Shown one piece after another: positions 45,012-57,250 of a DNA stretch of 64,000 nt. Below the pieces are notes generated by a model. The model had not been told where the DNA came from, ran no database searches, and saw only the letters and a program-made list of their open reading frames with translations. The position numbers and the translations under genes are program-made. Source of the stretch: Brassica napus (Eukaryota; Streptophyta; Magnoliopsida; Brassicales; Brassicaceae); the NCBI RefSeq assembly GCF_020379485.1, contig NC_063442.1:16738009-16802008 (forward strand), written 5' to 3'. How positions within the stretch are numbered: position 1 is the first letter of the stretch; every line of letters starts with the position of its first letter.

Positions 45012-48000
45012 TTGGTTTGGCTTTTAAAGCAATAAAATGAAAAAAATTATTAATAGTAAAATATTTAATCTGGACATAGTAAATATAAAATATCATTATC
45101 AAAACACACATAAGCTTATTTTAAAATAAATAAACAGCAAACATAAAAAAAAATATTATTATGTTTTAAACATAAACTTAAAAATTTAATTCTATGTGTA
45201 GAATTTAACTGTATATGCAATAAGTTTGTGTAAAATTTTAGAATTAAATAATTATTGATAAATAATATTTACAAATTTAAATTAAAAATTAACAAAAATT
45301 AACAATATTTCTACAATTGCGGCAAATATAAGTCTACACATATGGTATAATACATATATAATAGTTATATTTTATGAATAAAGTAAAATTTAATTATATT
45401 TTAAAAACAATGGCAAAAAATAAACTTTATTAAAATATTTTACATTAATATTAATAGAAAATATTTTAAAACACAAAAGTAATTAAAGTGTCACAAAATA
45501 TTATGCTTTAGTTAACAATTTTAATTAATGACATTTTTGTAAAATACAACTTTAATTAATTTTATATAAAATGTATGGTACAAAATATTGATTAAAACAT
45601 TAATAAATTAACTTATCTTTATAAAATTTTAATTGTTTCTATAAGTAGTGAAGCTATAACTCCAATTGCTTAGAAAAGTGATGTTGTTTTACGTTAATTT
45701 TGTGGGCTTTGCAGAATGATAAGTGTATGTATTATATACTACAATTTTATCCAAAATTAATAATTTTTTTTTAAAAAAAAATACTTTTATGGTTTTTGCT
45801 CGTGAGAAACCATGAAAAAAGAGATTTTGGTTTCTAAGTAGAAAAAGGTAAAATGAATCAAAAACTAGTTTTCCTAGAAAATAGGAAAACTACTTTGTCA
45901 AAATCATGATTGGTTAAAAAATAGATTATAGAAAATCAAAAACCAAAAACTACTTTGAAAACTACAAACAATCAACCAAATCTACTAAAACTGATAAAAA
46001 ATAACAAATGATTGACCGTTTAAGTGACATATTTATTTATTTTTACAACTAAAAGTCTTAAAATTTATGAATATGGCAAAATGAGAATAGAATATGAAAG
46101 TCAAAAAGAGTTTTTTTTTTAAATATTTTTTCTTATAAAAATAGAATAAAAAAAACCAATTAAATAGTAAAAGTTAAACATTGATTACGATATATTAAAT
46201 TTTAATAACAACTGAAAAAAATAGTTATAGGTTGATTTCTTTAGAACCGACTTTTAAAATTGAACCGGGTCAACGGTTTTACTGGTTTTTTAGCTGGTTT
46301 CACCAGTTTTTCTCAAATCCGAGTCGTTCCATTTTTAGTTTTCTACATTATTTATAATTTTTATCTCTATTTAATTATTTGAATTCAATTATTTAAGATT
46401 AAAATATTTTTTTTAAAAAATAAAAATATATCAAAATTTATAATTTACGATATATAAATAGGGACTAGTTTCAATTGGATATAGAAAAATTATTTTATTT
46501 ATATTTTTTTATTAGCTTCTAATCAAATTTTTAGTGTTTCTAACTTTTTAACTAATAATATTAATTTTATTATTATTTTTAAAAATTAGTTAAGAATGTA
46601 AATAAAAATAAAATTGAAAATTATTAAAAGTTATGTCACTTTAGTTATTTAAGTGAACTAAATAAAAAAATCTAATTAATACATAGTTGTTAAATTATAA
46701 AAGATAAAAAAATATGATTGTAAATGGTGAGATGATATTGAGAAGTTATTAAACAAAATTTTTTTGTAGAGCTTAAAAAGTGATTGTTGGATAATTAGAC
46801 ATTAAATTATTTTGTGAAAAAGATAAAAGATCATGTGAAACGTTAAGAAACAAGAAAAATAGAATATTGTTGAATTATGTTAACCAATGTAAATTGCTAA
46901 TACTAAAAGAGGATTAAATAATCATACTATCATAAAGCTTCAAACTTCAACGCCAGCTCGACATGCCCTAGTTTCTTCTTGGTTGCGAGCGAGTCGACGG
47001 AGATTTAACTCCGTTGAAACCGATCGTCTCTTCACCTTTGTTTATGTCTCACTGTTATTTTATAATTACAGTCTGTCTATCTCCCTCTTCACTTCTGCTC
47101 AGAGACGCATTCAACTGAGGATAAAGCTTTGACCTTCATTGATCTCTCTTCCACTCTTCATTGTTGCAACTCTCATATGATAATTGACCTCTTCAAACTC
47201 CCAAGCATCACCTTCTATTATATAGTATTCCCGTCTCTCGCTATCCACGACTCCATATACCCGAAATAAAAAAACCCCGCATCCATGGCTAACAAAAAAA
47301 GAGAAATTCTTCAACGATTCCCGTCTTGGGAGAGGCGAAGCTGTTTTTCAAAAAAAGAATCTATACATACAAAAGGTAACTTATTTTGATAGTGTTCCAT
47401 GTTGTTCATGTATTCATTTTATAATGCTTCTGTTTGTAGCTTAGAGATAACTAAATCTATAAATCATGAACACAGAAGAGTTGAAGGTTTTTAATGGACA
47501 AGTGGTGCGCTTTGGGAATCATTAATTGCAAGGATCCCAGTACCACAGCCTGGATCGCTTCTTTGACAGGTTCTAACATGATCATTTCACTTTGGTCACA
47601 CATTGGGTTTATTGTTTTAGTAAGTATTTGGCTTTCTATTAGTTCTGTATTTTGATTTAGGTCGGCCACTAAATGTACACAATTCTGATAGTTTACAACG
47701 TCTCCATTTTGATCCCAGGTAGGTTGATGGAAATGCATAGGCTCCAACCATACAAGTTTTACTTGAGCAAGGCTTTCTGATGATGATTATGCTACGGCTC
47801 GTGGTTTACTTGGAAATGCATGGCCTCCAATCATACAAGTTTTGAGTCTGTCACATGCGTGGTTATTCTGTTTGTGGCAAGCTGGCAGTTAGCTTTCGTT
47901 GTTCTCGCGAGTCACGATGCTTTCGCTAATGTGGCTTTTAATGGTTATATTTATGATCATGGCCGGCTTCAGTGAAAATGCAAAGGTAAAAAAATAAAAT

Positions 48001-49607
48001 ATGTAATTTATCTTCAGTTTTAGAGTTAGTTTTAGTACAAAGTTTTCTCTGCTTATTTGTCTGATGAATGTATTGAAAAGTTGTAGGCAGAGAATGTACG
48101 AGGAAGCGAGCCGTGAACGAGTATTATTACTGTTGCTTCATTCTACACAGACGAGAAATTGATTAACATATATAAGAAAAGCTGAAGGTCCTATAAAAGC
48201 ATGAATAAACTATGGCATACTACTGATATCAGTTTCACAGATTCTTTCTTCGTCCTCTTCGCTTCTTACGTCACCAGTTGTATGATGGTCTCGATATTGC
48301 ATCAAATAATGTCTTGAATTGGGCTCTTTGTTTTTAAAAGATTTACACTCTAGGTCACATTTGTACTTATGAATTACATCATGGGTCACTTTCTTATACC
48401 CACATTTTCTGTAACTTTTATCCCCTTTTCTCTTTAGGTTTACTAACTAAAACTGAATCACCTATTTTATTAGTGGGTCCCTCTTTTCTTATATCTTCTT
48501 TTTATTAGATCTAAACGCAGTCGGAGCTATATCTTTTTATTTTTTGAAACACGAGCTATATCTCTTCTTCTTCTTTTTTTTTCTCCATCCTCGCAGTCTT
48601 CAAAGAATCTTTCTCCTCTCTCTCACCACATAGCATCCTTACCTCTTTGTCACTGTCTTGTAGATCTCTTCATAGTAAGAGTCTAGCAGAATCCACTAAA
48701 CCCTCACAAAATGCTCTCTCTTTCTCATTTGCATCCGCCACCGTATTAAAAGCCCTCTTTACTGCTAAAATCTACGCGAATACTCTGGCTCAGTCAGCTT
48801 TGGCATGCCGTGAGAATCTCATGGATCAGAACCCTTAAAATCGGTCTTCTTTGGAGGTAAACAAGTCCACAGTTGGTTTCTTTCTTATGGTTTCTCTACT
48901 GTTTAATTTTTGTTTTCTAGATTTCTACGGGTGGATTTAGTATAGAAAACTTGTATTCTCCATAAATACAATTTTTTATAGAAGGAAAGTGCTTATCTTG
49001 TTCGACAATTATAAAAAAAAGGAGCGAAAGAAGTGAAAGACAATCATTATTTCTGTTATTCATATGACGAAAGCAAAAAGAAAATAATATATTTTTTACT
49101 ATAGGTGGCCAGAAGATGAGAGTGGCAGAGCTTTCACGGATTAGAGCAGTGAAAGAAGCAACAAATTTGAAAAAATGACTTTGTGGTCCAGGAGAGTAAC
49201 TCTCCTTAAGAAAGGAGCATGTGGAAGACTTGTCAAGTGGTGATGATTGTGAGCCTTTAACTCTCAAGGTCGTTTGCTAATTGATCCGTTGAAGATTGCC
49301 CCTTCATGTTTGAATGATTATAACACTTGAAAGCTTTGACTGAGTCTTAAAAAAATCTTATTAGAGAGAAATAACATATAAGTTTTTACGTGTTGGTTGT
49401 TGTGGGAGACTCTTGTTATGGCAGGATCAAGCTTACCTTTTATGATAAGTTTTCATTAGTGTTATGTCTCATGTAAAATTTGATAATGGATGGTGAAATT
49501 GCACGTAACAATAGATTTGTACACATTTACGTTAAAGGTTCACTTATGAATTTCGGAAAATGTTGCACATGTATACATGCATCCAAATGTCCACATGGAT
49601 AGCATTA
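45012..49607. other. Long intergenic region, no gene supported
   Basis: 45012-46900 is very AT-rich and non-coding. 46950-49270 has more balanced composition, with CT-rich leader-like stretches near 47070 and 48580 and several open frames of 60-116 codons, but none resembles a known protein. It may be an eroded transposon or captured sequence. Part near 47745-47840 contains TCCAACCATACAAGTTTT and TCCAATCATACAAGTTTT about 80 bp apart, a small duplication. Confidence 0.4.
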
Positions 49608-49615
49608 TCTCAGTG

Positions 49616-50125
49616 CAGTGGCGGACCCAGAATTTTTTTTTACCGGTATCATAAATTAAATATTTTAAAATAATAATTAATTTAGTTTTAAATAATTAAT
49701 TATTATTAAACATATTTGATATATTTAATATTATATTTAGCATGTTTACTTTGTGAAAACTATTATAAGTAAAAAAAATCAGTAGGAAAAAAAGATCATT
49801 ACCGAAAATTATCAGATTTTAATTAAAAATATGTTAATTTGGATACCCAAATAAATTTTTAGAAAAGATTTTAAGTAAAACCCAAAAAAGAAGTACAAAC
49901 TAAAGAACTAAGGTCCAAACAGGAAAAAAAAATAAACAAAATTTGGGCTTTTGGTCCGATTCAAAAAAAATATTTAAACAAAATAGGGTGCAAAGGGTAT
50001 TCGAACCCAGGTTAAAAAATATTTAAACAAAATAGGGCTTTTGCGGATTGTTTCTAGCCTACAAACCTAATATACAATATTTAAGGGGTGTCAGCTGACA
50101 TCCCTCCTTTAAATATGGGTCCGCC
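49616..50125. mobile_element. hAT-type non-autonomous element, 8-bp duplication
   Basis: Flanked by identical TCTCAGTG at 49608-49615 and 50126-50133. The left end CAGTGGCGGACCCA and the complement of the right end GGCGGACCCA are inverted repeats, the left with four extra bases. 510 bp, non-coding. The minus strand carries GGGTTCGAATACCC near 49997-50010, a tRNA box B-like word. Confidence 0.82.
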
Positions 50126-50307
50126 TCTCAGTGTACATGTGGATATCATTATATCAGCGTACATGAAAGCTTATCCATGATGATTTTCATGTTTGTGTAC
50201 ATGATGTGTGAATAATTGTTGTTTTACTTGAACGAAAGGAACCAAAGATGTGAACCAGCACGAAAGAAAGTTGTTTGTATACAACTTGGTTGTATACACC
50301 ATGTGAC

Positions 50308-51248
50308 CAGGGCCGGCCCTGGGTTAAAGCCCATGAAACTGAGGTTTTGGGCGCCATAAATAATAGATAGTTTAGGGGCGCCAAAATTGTAAATGTTGCT
50401 TCTAGTCTAGTGGTTGTAGAATTCTCCCTATGTCCTTCACCTCACAGGTTCGATAAGTACCCTTTCAAAATTTCTACTCTTTTTTGTAGTAACAGCATTT
50501 TCCTTTTCTGAAGATAACTACAAAAGATTTCTTCATTCAATGACATGAAATATTTGGTTACATGTTCCAACGACCCATATATTATTAGATAAATAATTTA
50601 ATCAACAAAACTTAATTATATTTTTTATTTTTTAAAAACAATTATTCTTCTCTGTTTTTTCTTTCTGTTTTGCTAACTAGCTTTGTAACTAAAAAATATA
50701 TCATAAAAGATAATATTAACTTAAAATATCAGTTGCTCATGTTTCACTCTTCCATTGTGATTGAATTTGAAATATCTCAATGGGAATCTCAAATAGGTAT
50801 TTTTCTTTATTTCTTTTTTTTTGCAAGTGTTTGTAATTTTGTTAGAAACTTTTGAATTTTTTAAAAAAAATCTTAACATCATAGGGTTTCATTATTATGT
50901 GAAAACAATAAAATTTGTGAAGTTGATGTTAGCATACTTTATTATATGTTCTATTTATCTATAAATTATATTTTTGTTCTTTTTGAATTTGTGAATCTGC
51001 TAAAATAATATTAAATGTTAACCAAATAATAAAAAACAGACTTGAAATGTTTATTCAAAAATAAGAAAAAAACAGACAATATGAATTAAAAAATAATGTT
51101 TTAATTTTTTTTTGAAAATATCTCTAATTTTAGCACTATCTAGCATTATTTTAATCATATACATAAAAGTATAATAAATGTAGTTATAATAAAAGGGCAA
51201 CATTTTTTTGGTCCGCTTTAGGCGGCCAACAAATCCAGACCGGCGTTT
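50308..51248. mobile_element. hAT-like non-autonomous element with CAGGGCCGGCCCTG end
   Basis: The left end CAGGGCCGGCCCTGGG followed by GGCGCC-containing sequence, and a right end containing GGCGGCCAAC and CCAGACCGGCG whose complement matches imperfectly, are typical of a plant hAT family. Flanks CATGTGAC (50300-50307) and GATATGAC (51249-51256) match 6 of 8. Inside, TAGTCTAGTGG (50403-50413) and AGGTTCGATAA (from 50446) resemble tRNA boxes A and B. No transposase frame. Confidence 0.6.
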
Positions 51249-51339
51249 GATATGACCATGGTATACTTGTACATCAATCAAAAGGATAATATTGATACAT
51301 GGCTAGTGACAAAGAATGCGGAAACCATTCGCCTACTGT

Positions 51340-52570
51340 CCAAGTTCATTCTGGTCGTGCTGGTCCATGGTGGGAAGGATAAGGATGCACGCGGGACGAT
51401 TCACACACCCGCCGGACGTTCCACGTGACCCGTCGGATGATCCACATGACCAAACTGTGTACTCGCGCGAGACAAGTCTTCGGACAGCTTGAGAATCCTT
51501 CCTTAGTGATATATCTAAGTGAGAAGTCCATCAAAAGGTCGAACACTGAAGCAAGAACGTCAGTACAGTCTTCAGGACACGTTGTGCGCACCAAAGGAGC
51601 CATAAGGGAGAATCTGCGGCCATCTTTGGATTCTTCTCGTCCCAAGTGGATTTTGGCTCGACCATCAATCTTATAATGTTGAATTGGTTGGGAAAGAAGT
51701 GATATTGGTCGGTCAATTCCATCGCTAGGTCGTGGTTGTAGTCTGAGCTCCATTCCAGACGTCTGTGCGTCGATACGGTGGACATCACGTGCGGTACAGT
51801 CGGGGTGATCGGATGGGACAGTACGGACTAGGCCTGGGCGTTCGGGTACCCGTTCGGGTTCGGATCGGATTTTTTGGATTTCGGTTCCATTTTGTAACAC
51901 TTCCTAGGTCCCATTCTAGTAAATTTACAAGTACGGATCGGATTCAGATATAACACTTCGGTTTCGGATCGGTTCGGATATGTCCGAAGTAACCATATAT
52001 CATTTGGATTCGGGTTATATCGGATCGGTTCGGGTATATCCAAAGTAAAATCTAAAATTTAAAAGTAAAAATAAGAAATATATCTTTTTTGTATATAATG
52101 GAGTATTTAAGGTATTTATTTAAATTTTCAATACTTATTGTTAGATGTCACATCCAAATAAATATGAAACTGAATATTTGAAGTACATATTTATGTTTCA
52201 AATATTTATATTATATATTAATTTGGACATTCGGATCGGTTTCTTCGGATATTTTTTTGGGTTTTCGGGTTTTCGGGTTACCCGTTCGGGTTCGGTTAAT
52301 AACACTTCAGGTTCGGATATGTTTTGTAACACCCTATAAGATTCATTGAAGTATTTTTTACATTTCGGATCGGGTACGGATCGGGTTTTTTGGTTCGGAT
52401 TTGGTTCGAATTTCGGGTTTCGTATTTTATGCCCAGCCCTAGTACGGACAGTCTGATCAGCACGATCCGATGAGAAAACATGGTCGGTAAGGATGGAATG
52501 ATCAGATGGGATAACATAGGCAGTATGTTCAGCACGATCTGATGGTAAAACCTCGGTTGGGTCGAGCTAA
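51340..52570 (-). mobile_element. Unidentified older repeat, split by a hAT-type element
   Basis: The pieces 51340-51828 and 52442-52570 are GC-richer than surroundings, with long open frames on both strands and recurring words such as GATCAG, GTCGG and GGACGATTC. They join across the inserted element at 51829-52441. The composition fits retrotransposon internal or LTR sequence, but no reverse transcriptase, integrase or protease motif is visible, so the family is left open. Confidence 0.35.
51829..52441. mobile_element. hAT-type element with perfect 8-bp duplication
   Basis: Flanked by GTACGGAC at 51821-51828 and 52442-52449. Ends are TAGGCCTGGGC and (complement) TAGGGCTGGGC, 10 of 11 identical. 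The interior is a run of TTCGGGT, GGATCGG and TTCGGAT words near both ends, with an AT-rich middle. 613 bp, no coding frame. It lies within an older repeat. Confidence 0.85.
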
Positions 52571-53335
52571 AACTAATTTTCGGTTGTAAAGTTGTGGCGC
52601 AAATCTTTAGTTATTTTAGTTATAATCTGTTGCGGCCGTTGTCGTAAAGAGCATATTCACATTACTAACCATAAATAATTTTTCCAGTTTTCCACATTCA
52701 AATCTTTAGTTACGTACATAAAAGTTAAACTAGAAGATCGATCACATGACTGAATCCATATTTGAAAATTCTCGTATTTAGTATTGTTTTGTTTCATATG
52801 AAACATTAAATACATAAAATCATGTAAATGGTATTTGTTAATTAGGAGATAATTAACAAAAAAAATTGGGAGGCAATTAAGCGAGACCAAATTGGAATTT
52901 GAATCATTACTAGTGGTATTTCGGGGTGGGTCTTACGTTTTCTCCTACAAAAGATGATCAGGTAAGTCGCAAAATTAGGGTTTGCGGTCAATCCAAAAAA
53001 CTGATCTAAGAGAATTGAAATTTAACATGAGTTGAAAATCAAATTTTTAATTAAATGTTTGATTGAGTAGCATCTTAGAGTGTATGCAGTTTTCTGTTAG
53101 TTTACAGCTTAAGATAGAGAAATGGCGTCACAAAAGTAACTTCTTTAAAATAAAAGGTGCAAACCAAATACATAACATGGACATGGGGTCAAGGGTGTAT
53201 GTGTGTATACACAACCCTTATTTATTGTTGAACGATACATAATCGGTAAGAAAGGAATATTACATAATACAAGGAATAACGAGAGAGACGTTAAAAAGTC
53301 TTGAAACAAAGGATACAGCATAAGATTAAGTCCAG
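52571..53335. other. Intergenic, no gene seen
   Basis: AT-rich. The part next to 53336 should be the 3' UTR of the ML gene. Confidence 0.45.
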
Positions 53336-53996
53336 TTACGGTTTACGGGTCGGATATGTGAAGGCGAAGCACATAGTCTGGTATATAATATTCTCGTACA
53401 TCCTTATTATAGCAAAATATTCACTCTGGTTTGTCTGCAGAAGGGTCATCAGAAAATCATATCATCAAAGGGTTTGAAATGCATAGATTATGGGTCTCGT
53501 CTCGAACAAGTGTTAGTGTAAAAAAAACTTACAACTCTATTATTCCTGGGTATAACGATAGGAAAATTAAACACAATAAGGCCAGCTGTAACAGGACATG
53601 CCGTCACATTACAGAGGGAGTATGTTTTTCGCACTCTATGAAGAACCAATGGCACAGTAGTGGACGTATATGTATCTAACTCTATATTTCCCGCTGTTAT
53701 GTTAATGGCTGCTCACACCAAAGATTCTAAATATTAGAAAAGTCTGACTTGCCAGAAAAGAATCAGAAAAAAAAAAAGGAGAATTGCTTACTTGAATTAG
53801 CGGTTATCGTAAAGGTTGCATTCTCGCCAATACCAAGCGGGTATGGATTGATCCTAACACTAGTGGCATTGATGCCACGGTCAATGTTCGATAGCCCGCA
53901 GTTCGTAAAATTGACGAAGGCACCCAAAGCAGCTGGTAAGAAAAAAAGTGACAGAAGGAGAAGCAGCAAAGGCTGCAAGGCGTGAGATATGGCCAT
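53336..53996 (-). CDS. Secreted ML-domain (MD-2-related lipid-recognition) protein
   Basis: Small extracellular or vacuolar lipid-binding protein. Minus-strand exons 53792-53996, 53533-53693 and 53336-53434, GT-AG introns with GTAAGC and GTAAGT donors, phases 1 and 0, 154 residues. A clear signal peptide (LQPLLLLLLSLFFLPAALGA, residues 8-27) is followed by FVNFTNCG, then SVRINPYPLGIGENATFTIT, the standard ML entry strands. Exon 2 carries SLCNVTACPVTAG, and exon 3 ends with QTMCFAFTYP. The Cys residues at NCG, LCNVTAC and MCF fit the two conserved ML disulphides. The frame is intact. Arabidopsis ML proteins such as ROSY1 bind sterols or phospholipids; ligand here is unknown. It is not expected at this place from the Arabidopsis gene order, so it probably moved here. 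Confidence 0.85.
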
Positions 53997-55613
53997 TGAT
54001 ATTAGCTTGATCTAGATTGTTTCCGTAGATAGATATTTCTCTTTTTCTTTTTGTTGTAATTGCTCTGCTCACATGAATGTCTTATAGTCCGCGAATTATA
54101 TGATTTTGATATATTATAATCTCCCACATTATGCTCGCGCGATTATCTTAAAACATATATATCTCAAACAGCTTGCAATATTTGAAGAAATCGAGCATGA
54201 TTATTGATGTCTGGATCGGCACTATCACATCTATAATTTCTTATCTTATAGATGCATGTGAAATAGACCGCATATTAGCTTTTTAAAAAAAATATTGAAT
54301 CAGCAGATCTCACTAAATAATTGCAAAACAAAAAAGGGGACCAAAGTGTCAGTGATATATAATATTAGTTTTTTTTAACTCCGGTCAAAGCATGAATTAC
54401 ATCAGAAATTTATTATATTACATATGATATGATGATCAACTATCAACATATGCGGACATGATGAACACTTTCACGAACAATCAATTCCACAATGTAGCTT
54501 TTTCCATAACACTACAATCAATTCCACAATGTAGCTTTTTCCATAACACTTGGATTGGCGTACGATCTTGTTTATACGACAACTTTGATGGAAATACTCT
54601 CTATGCACCACACGACCATAATGAACAGCTCTCCCTATAACATATTCGAACTTCCAAACAACTTGCATTCTATAATCTGTAAGAAATTACATTTTCATAA
54701 GAAATCGATCTCCGTACCTGGTATATAGTCATTTAAACCTTAACTATTAGGTCACGGTGCTTCCACATAACATGTTATTATATTATGTATTAGTTTATTA
54801 CAATGCTTAACATGCATATAACAAAAATGTAGTTGAAATTCATTTGATTATTGATTAAGAATGAAATAAAAATAAACAAAGATGTTACGCTGTACCAACT
54901 ATATTTGACATGTGAAAAGTAAACGAAGATGTTACGTTGTATATACGAAAACTTGGATCCCATCATAATTTAAGAATTCTCCTCCATTCACCGCTGGCTA
55001 CAACTCCAGGCAGAAAATATTAGAGACGAACAAAGGGAACTTTTGGACCATTTCACATGTTTCAAAACATGTATCGTTCAGACTCCAGAGGATTCTATTT
55101 CTAGTGCTTGACGGTTGCTCGAGAAATATTAGAACAATTGTAAAGAAAAAAACTGACAAAGCATGATAGATAAAAGAATAGAAGACCACAGCTCCTGAAA
55201 CCCATACATCATAACAAACCTGCACTAAAGAAAATGTGTCAAGAAGCTTGACAATACCACCCGTAGAACCGCATAATTTTATTTGTTTTGAAATGAGAAA
55301 ACGTGTTAACCTATTACAAAAGGCATAATACCTTCCAGACATGGTAACTTCAGTCAGTGTACAGAATAGAGAAACCTTAGTTTCTTAAAAAATAGTATGA
55401 AAGGAATAAGGGAGGTTTTTCTAGCAATACTTGATGTCTCGTATTTGGTATTTGAACGTATCTCTGCATGCCAATAAAAGTGTGCAAGAACATCCGATGC
55501 AGCTTGGTTCATTGTACTTGTAATTGGTATTATTAATAAACTCTCATATAACCAACACATCGTACAATACTTTATACACAAGCACATTCGACTCCAAAAC
55601 CTACATTGGTTTT
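53997..55613. other. Intergenic between ML and VPS28 genes
   Basis: Contains the ML promoter on the left and the VPS28 3' flank on the right. No supported gene; the open frame at 54998-55342 has no recognisable features. A 37-bp tandem repeat lies at 54477-54550. Confidence 0.45.
54477..54550. repeat. 37-bp tandem duplication
   Basis: ACAATCAATTCCACAATGTA and the following TAGCTTTTTCCATAACACT occur twice in direct succession (54477-54513 and 54514-54550) without visible differences. Non-coding. Confidence 0.85.
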
Positions 55614-56252
55614 TCAGCTACCACCTTTAGGCAAAGCTGCCATGAAAGAGTTGTAAGAAGACTCAAGATCAAAGTGAAGTTGCCTCGACTGCTGTTCCGT
55701 AAGCTCATCAGCTGCACCCATCTTCGCCAACCTCGAAAGCCATTCTTTCATCTTCGTCTTCCCTTCGAAATCCGGCGGCAGAATACTCAGTTTGTTGAGA
55801 GAAGCAGATAGATCAGACAAGAGAGGATAGACCTGGTCGACAGCAACCATGTTTAGTTTCAAAGAATCCATCGCCGTGATGAAGTTCTGCACACACTCAG
55901 CGACAATGGAGGCAGAATTGGAGGTGGATGCCGCCACGGTGGCTCGGTGTTCCACGGTGGCGGGAACACCGGATGTCACGAGGCGGTAGAGAGCGGATGG
56001 ACAGTCCATTTTGTATGTGTCTGCGAATCGTTGGATGCTTGGGACCGTGTCTCTGAGGGAAGCGGAGAGCGTCTTGAAGTGGAGGATGAGTTTGTTGCAT
56101 TCGGATTCGTACTCTGAAGGAGAGATTAAGTCTCTGATGTAAGCTCTCTCGAGCTTCTCTGTTGCTTTGATGATTGCAAAGAGCTCTGCGAAGTTGTCGT
56201 ACATCTCTCTTTCTCTCTTGTCGTTCCATAACTTGGCCTCCATCATCATCAT
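55614..56252 (-). CDS. VPS28: VPS28, ESCRT-I subunit
   Basis: Component of the ESCRT-I complex that sorts ubiquitinated membrane proteins into multivesicular endosomes; its N-terminal core binds VPS23/TSG101 and VPS37, its C-terminal four-helix bundle recruits ESCRT-II. Single exon, 212 residues, normal length. VKLWNDKREREMYDN-type start (here EAKLWNDKREREMYDNFAEL), AYIRDLISPSEYESECNKLI in the core, and the C-terminal bundle with NFITAMDSLKLNMVAVDQVY and LPPDFEGKTKMKEWL are all characteristic. Four Met codons open the frame; MMMMEAKLW is given from the first. A 5' UTR intron is likely (about 56275-56544). By position it is the AT4G05000 (VPS28-2) orthologue. Confidence 0.95.
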   Translation of the reverse strand: MMMMEAKLWNDKREREMYDNFAELFAIIKATEKLERAYIRDLISPSEYESECNKLILHFKTLSASLRDTVPSIQRFADTYKMDCPSALYRLVTSGVPATVEHRATVAASTSNSASIVAECVQNFITAMDSLKLNMVAVDQVYPLLSDLSASLNKLSILPPDFEGKTKMKEWLSRLAKMGAADELTEQQSRQLHFDLESSYNSFMAALPKGGS

Positions 56253-56274
56253 AATACAAGAACTTTCTTCCTTT

Positions 56275-56544
56275 CTATATCAATGAAAAAAAGCTAATTA
56301 ATTTACTAAGCTAACTAAATCTCTCTAGAACCGCAATCAAAATTTAATCTGATTTAGTGAGGAGACCTTTACACGAATCAAACTGGGCCAATTTTTAAGA
56401 GAAACTTAAAACCCCTAAAATTCAAGTTAATTAGAGGAAACAAACAATAATTGATGGAAATTATCTGGAAACTACAGGGGAGACGAAGAAGATTCGTAAT
56501 TAATACGACTTTGAAAGAAAGAGAGAGATAACAAATCTTCTGAC
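56275..56544 (-). promoter_or_regulatory. Probable 5' UTR intron of VPS28
   Basis: On the minus strand CAG/GTCAGAAG at the right and GATATAG/AAAGG at the left are acceptable donor and acceptor sites, and the region between is T-rich. Leader introns are common in plant housekeeping genes. No transcript evidence is available. Confidence 0.35.
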
Positions 56545-56862
56545 CTGAGAGACTTTCTGATCCGAGAAAATGAACCAGGAAGAGGAAGAAGACCCCAAAC
56601 TAATTTCAAACTACAAAAAAGTATATAATAGAGTAAATATCAGACCGGTGACTAATTCAAACTGGTTTGTTTTCTAGATTTTGGTTTGACTTAATTTGGT
56701 TTCGGATATTCGCCGATAGCAAATTAAAAAAGTCTTCTTAATAAAATAAAATATAAAATTTTAAATATTTATATAACTTTATTAAAAATGTTATTTATAT
56801 AATATTTTACTTAATCAATATTAGCAATGGATCCGGCAAGGTAAAGAAAATATAAGTTATAA

Positions 56863-57250
56863 CTAGATTTTAATCCGCGCATAAAAAGCGTGGATTTTTC
56901 TTTGGATTTTAAACAAAATTTCTAAATTAGTATTTTAAATTGTTTTGTAATATCATGTTAAAAAGTCATATTATATTAAAGAAAAAATTGCTTAAAATTA
57001 TACAATTTACCAATTGGTTTATTTAAGATTTTGTATACAAGATTTTATATAACTCTCTTTTAGGCTTAAATATTTACCAGACTCGGAAAACCAAACCGAA
57101 ATATAGGTGCTATTTGGGTTTCGATCCATGGTAAAATACATATTTTTCTAGACCTGTGGATCCCCCTGTTCGAGTTCGGATCCTATCCGAGGGTTGATTA
57201 GTACCCGAAGCACTTGAAATATTTTGTGTAAATTAGGTATATTTTGGATA
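56863..57250 (-). mobile_element. Helitron 3' end, minus orientation, 5' end not found
   Basis: Read on the minus strand, the sequence ends CGCGGATTAAAATCTAG followed by T, with a CCACGCTTTTTATGCGCGG-type hairpin, the same 3' signature as the other Helitrons in the window. No matching TC start was identified to the right, so the right limit is arbitrary and the copy may be truncated. Confidence 0.55.

Noticed and set aside
38700..46330. A larger element with GGTTCAACC-type ends enclosing the Pack-MULE
   Set aside because: Blocks near 38740 and 46260 share AACCGG-like words, but no alignable inverted repeat or flanking duplication could be shown.
47111..49267. Open frames at 47111-47314, 47457-47747, 48647-48838 and 48917-49267 as genes
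   Set aside because: No recognisable motif, no consistent splice model linking them, and neighbouring composition gives similar frames by chance.
51346..51900. 184-codon minus-strand frame as a host gene
   Set aside because: It crosses the boundary of the inserted hAT-type element, lacks any known domain, and all frames here are long because of GC-richer composition.
54998..55587. Minus-strand frames downstream of VPS28 as a separate gene
   Set aside because: No domain or start context; VPS28 is complete without them and they may be 3' flank.
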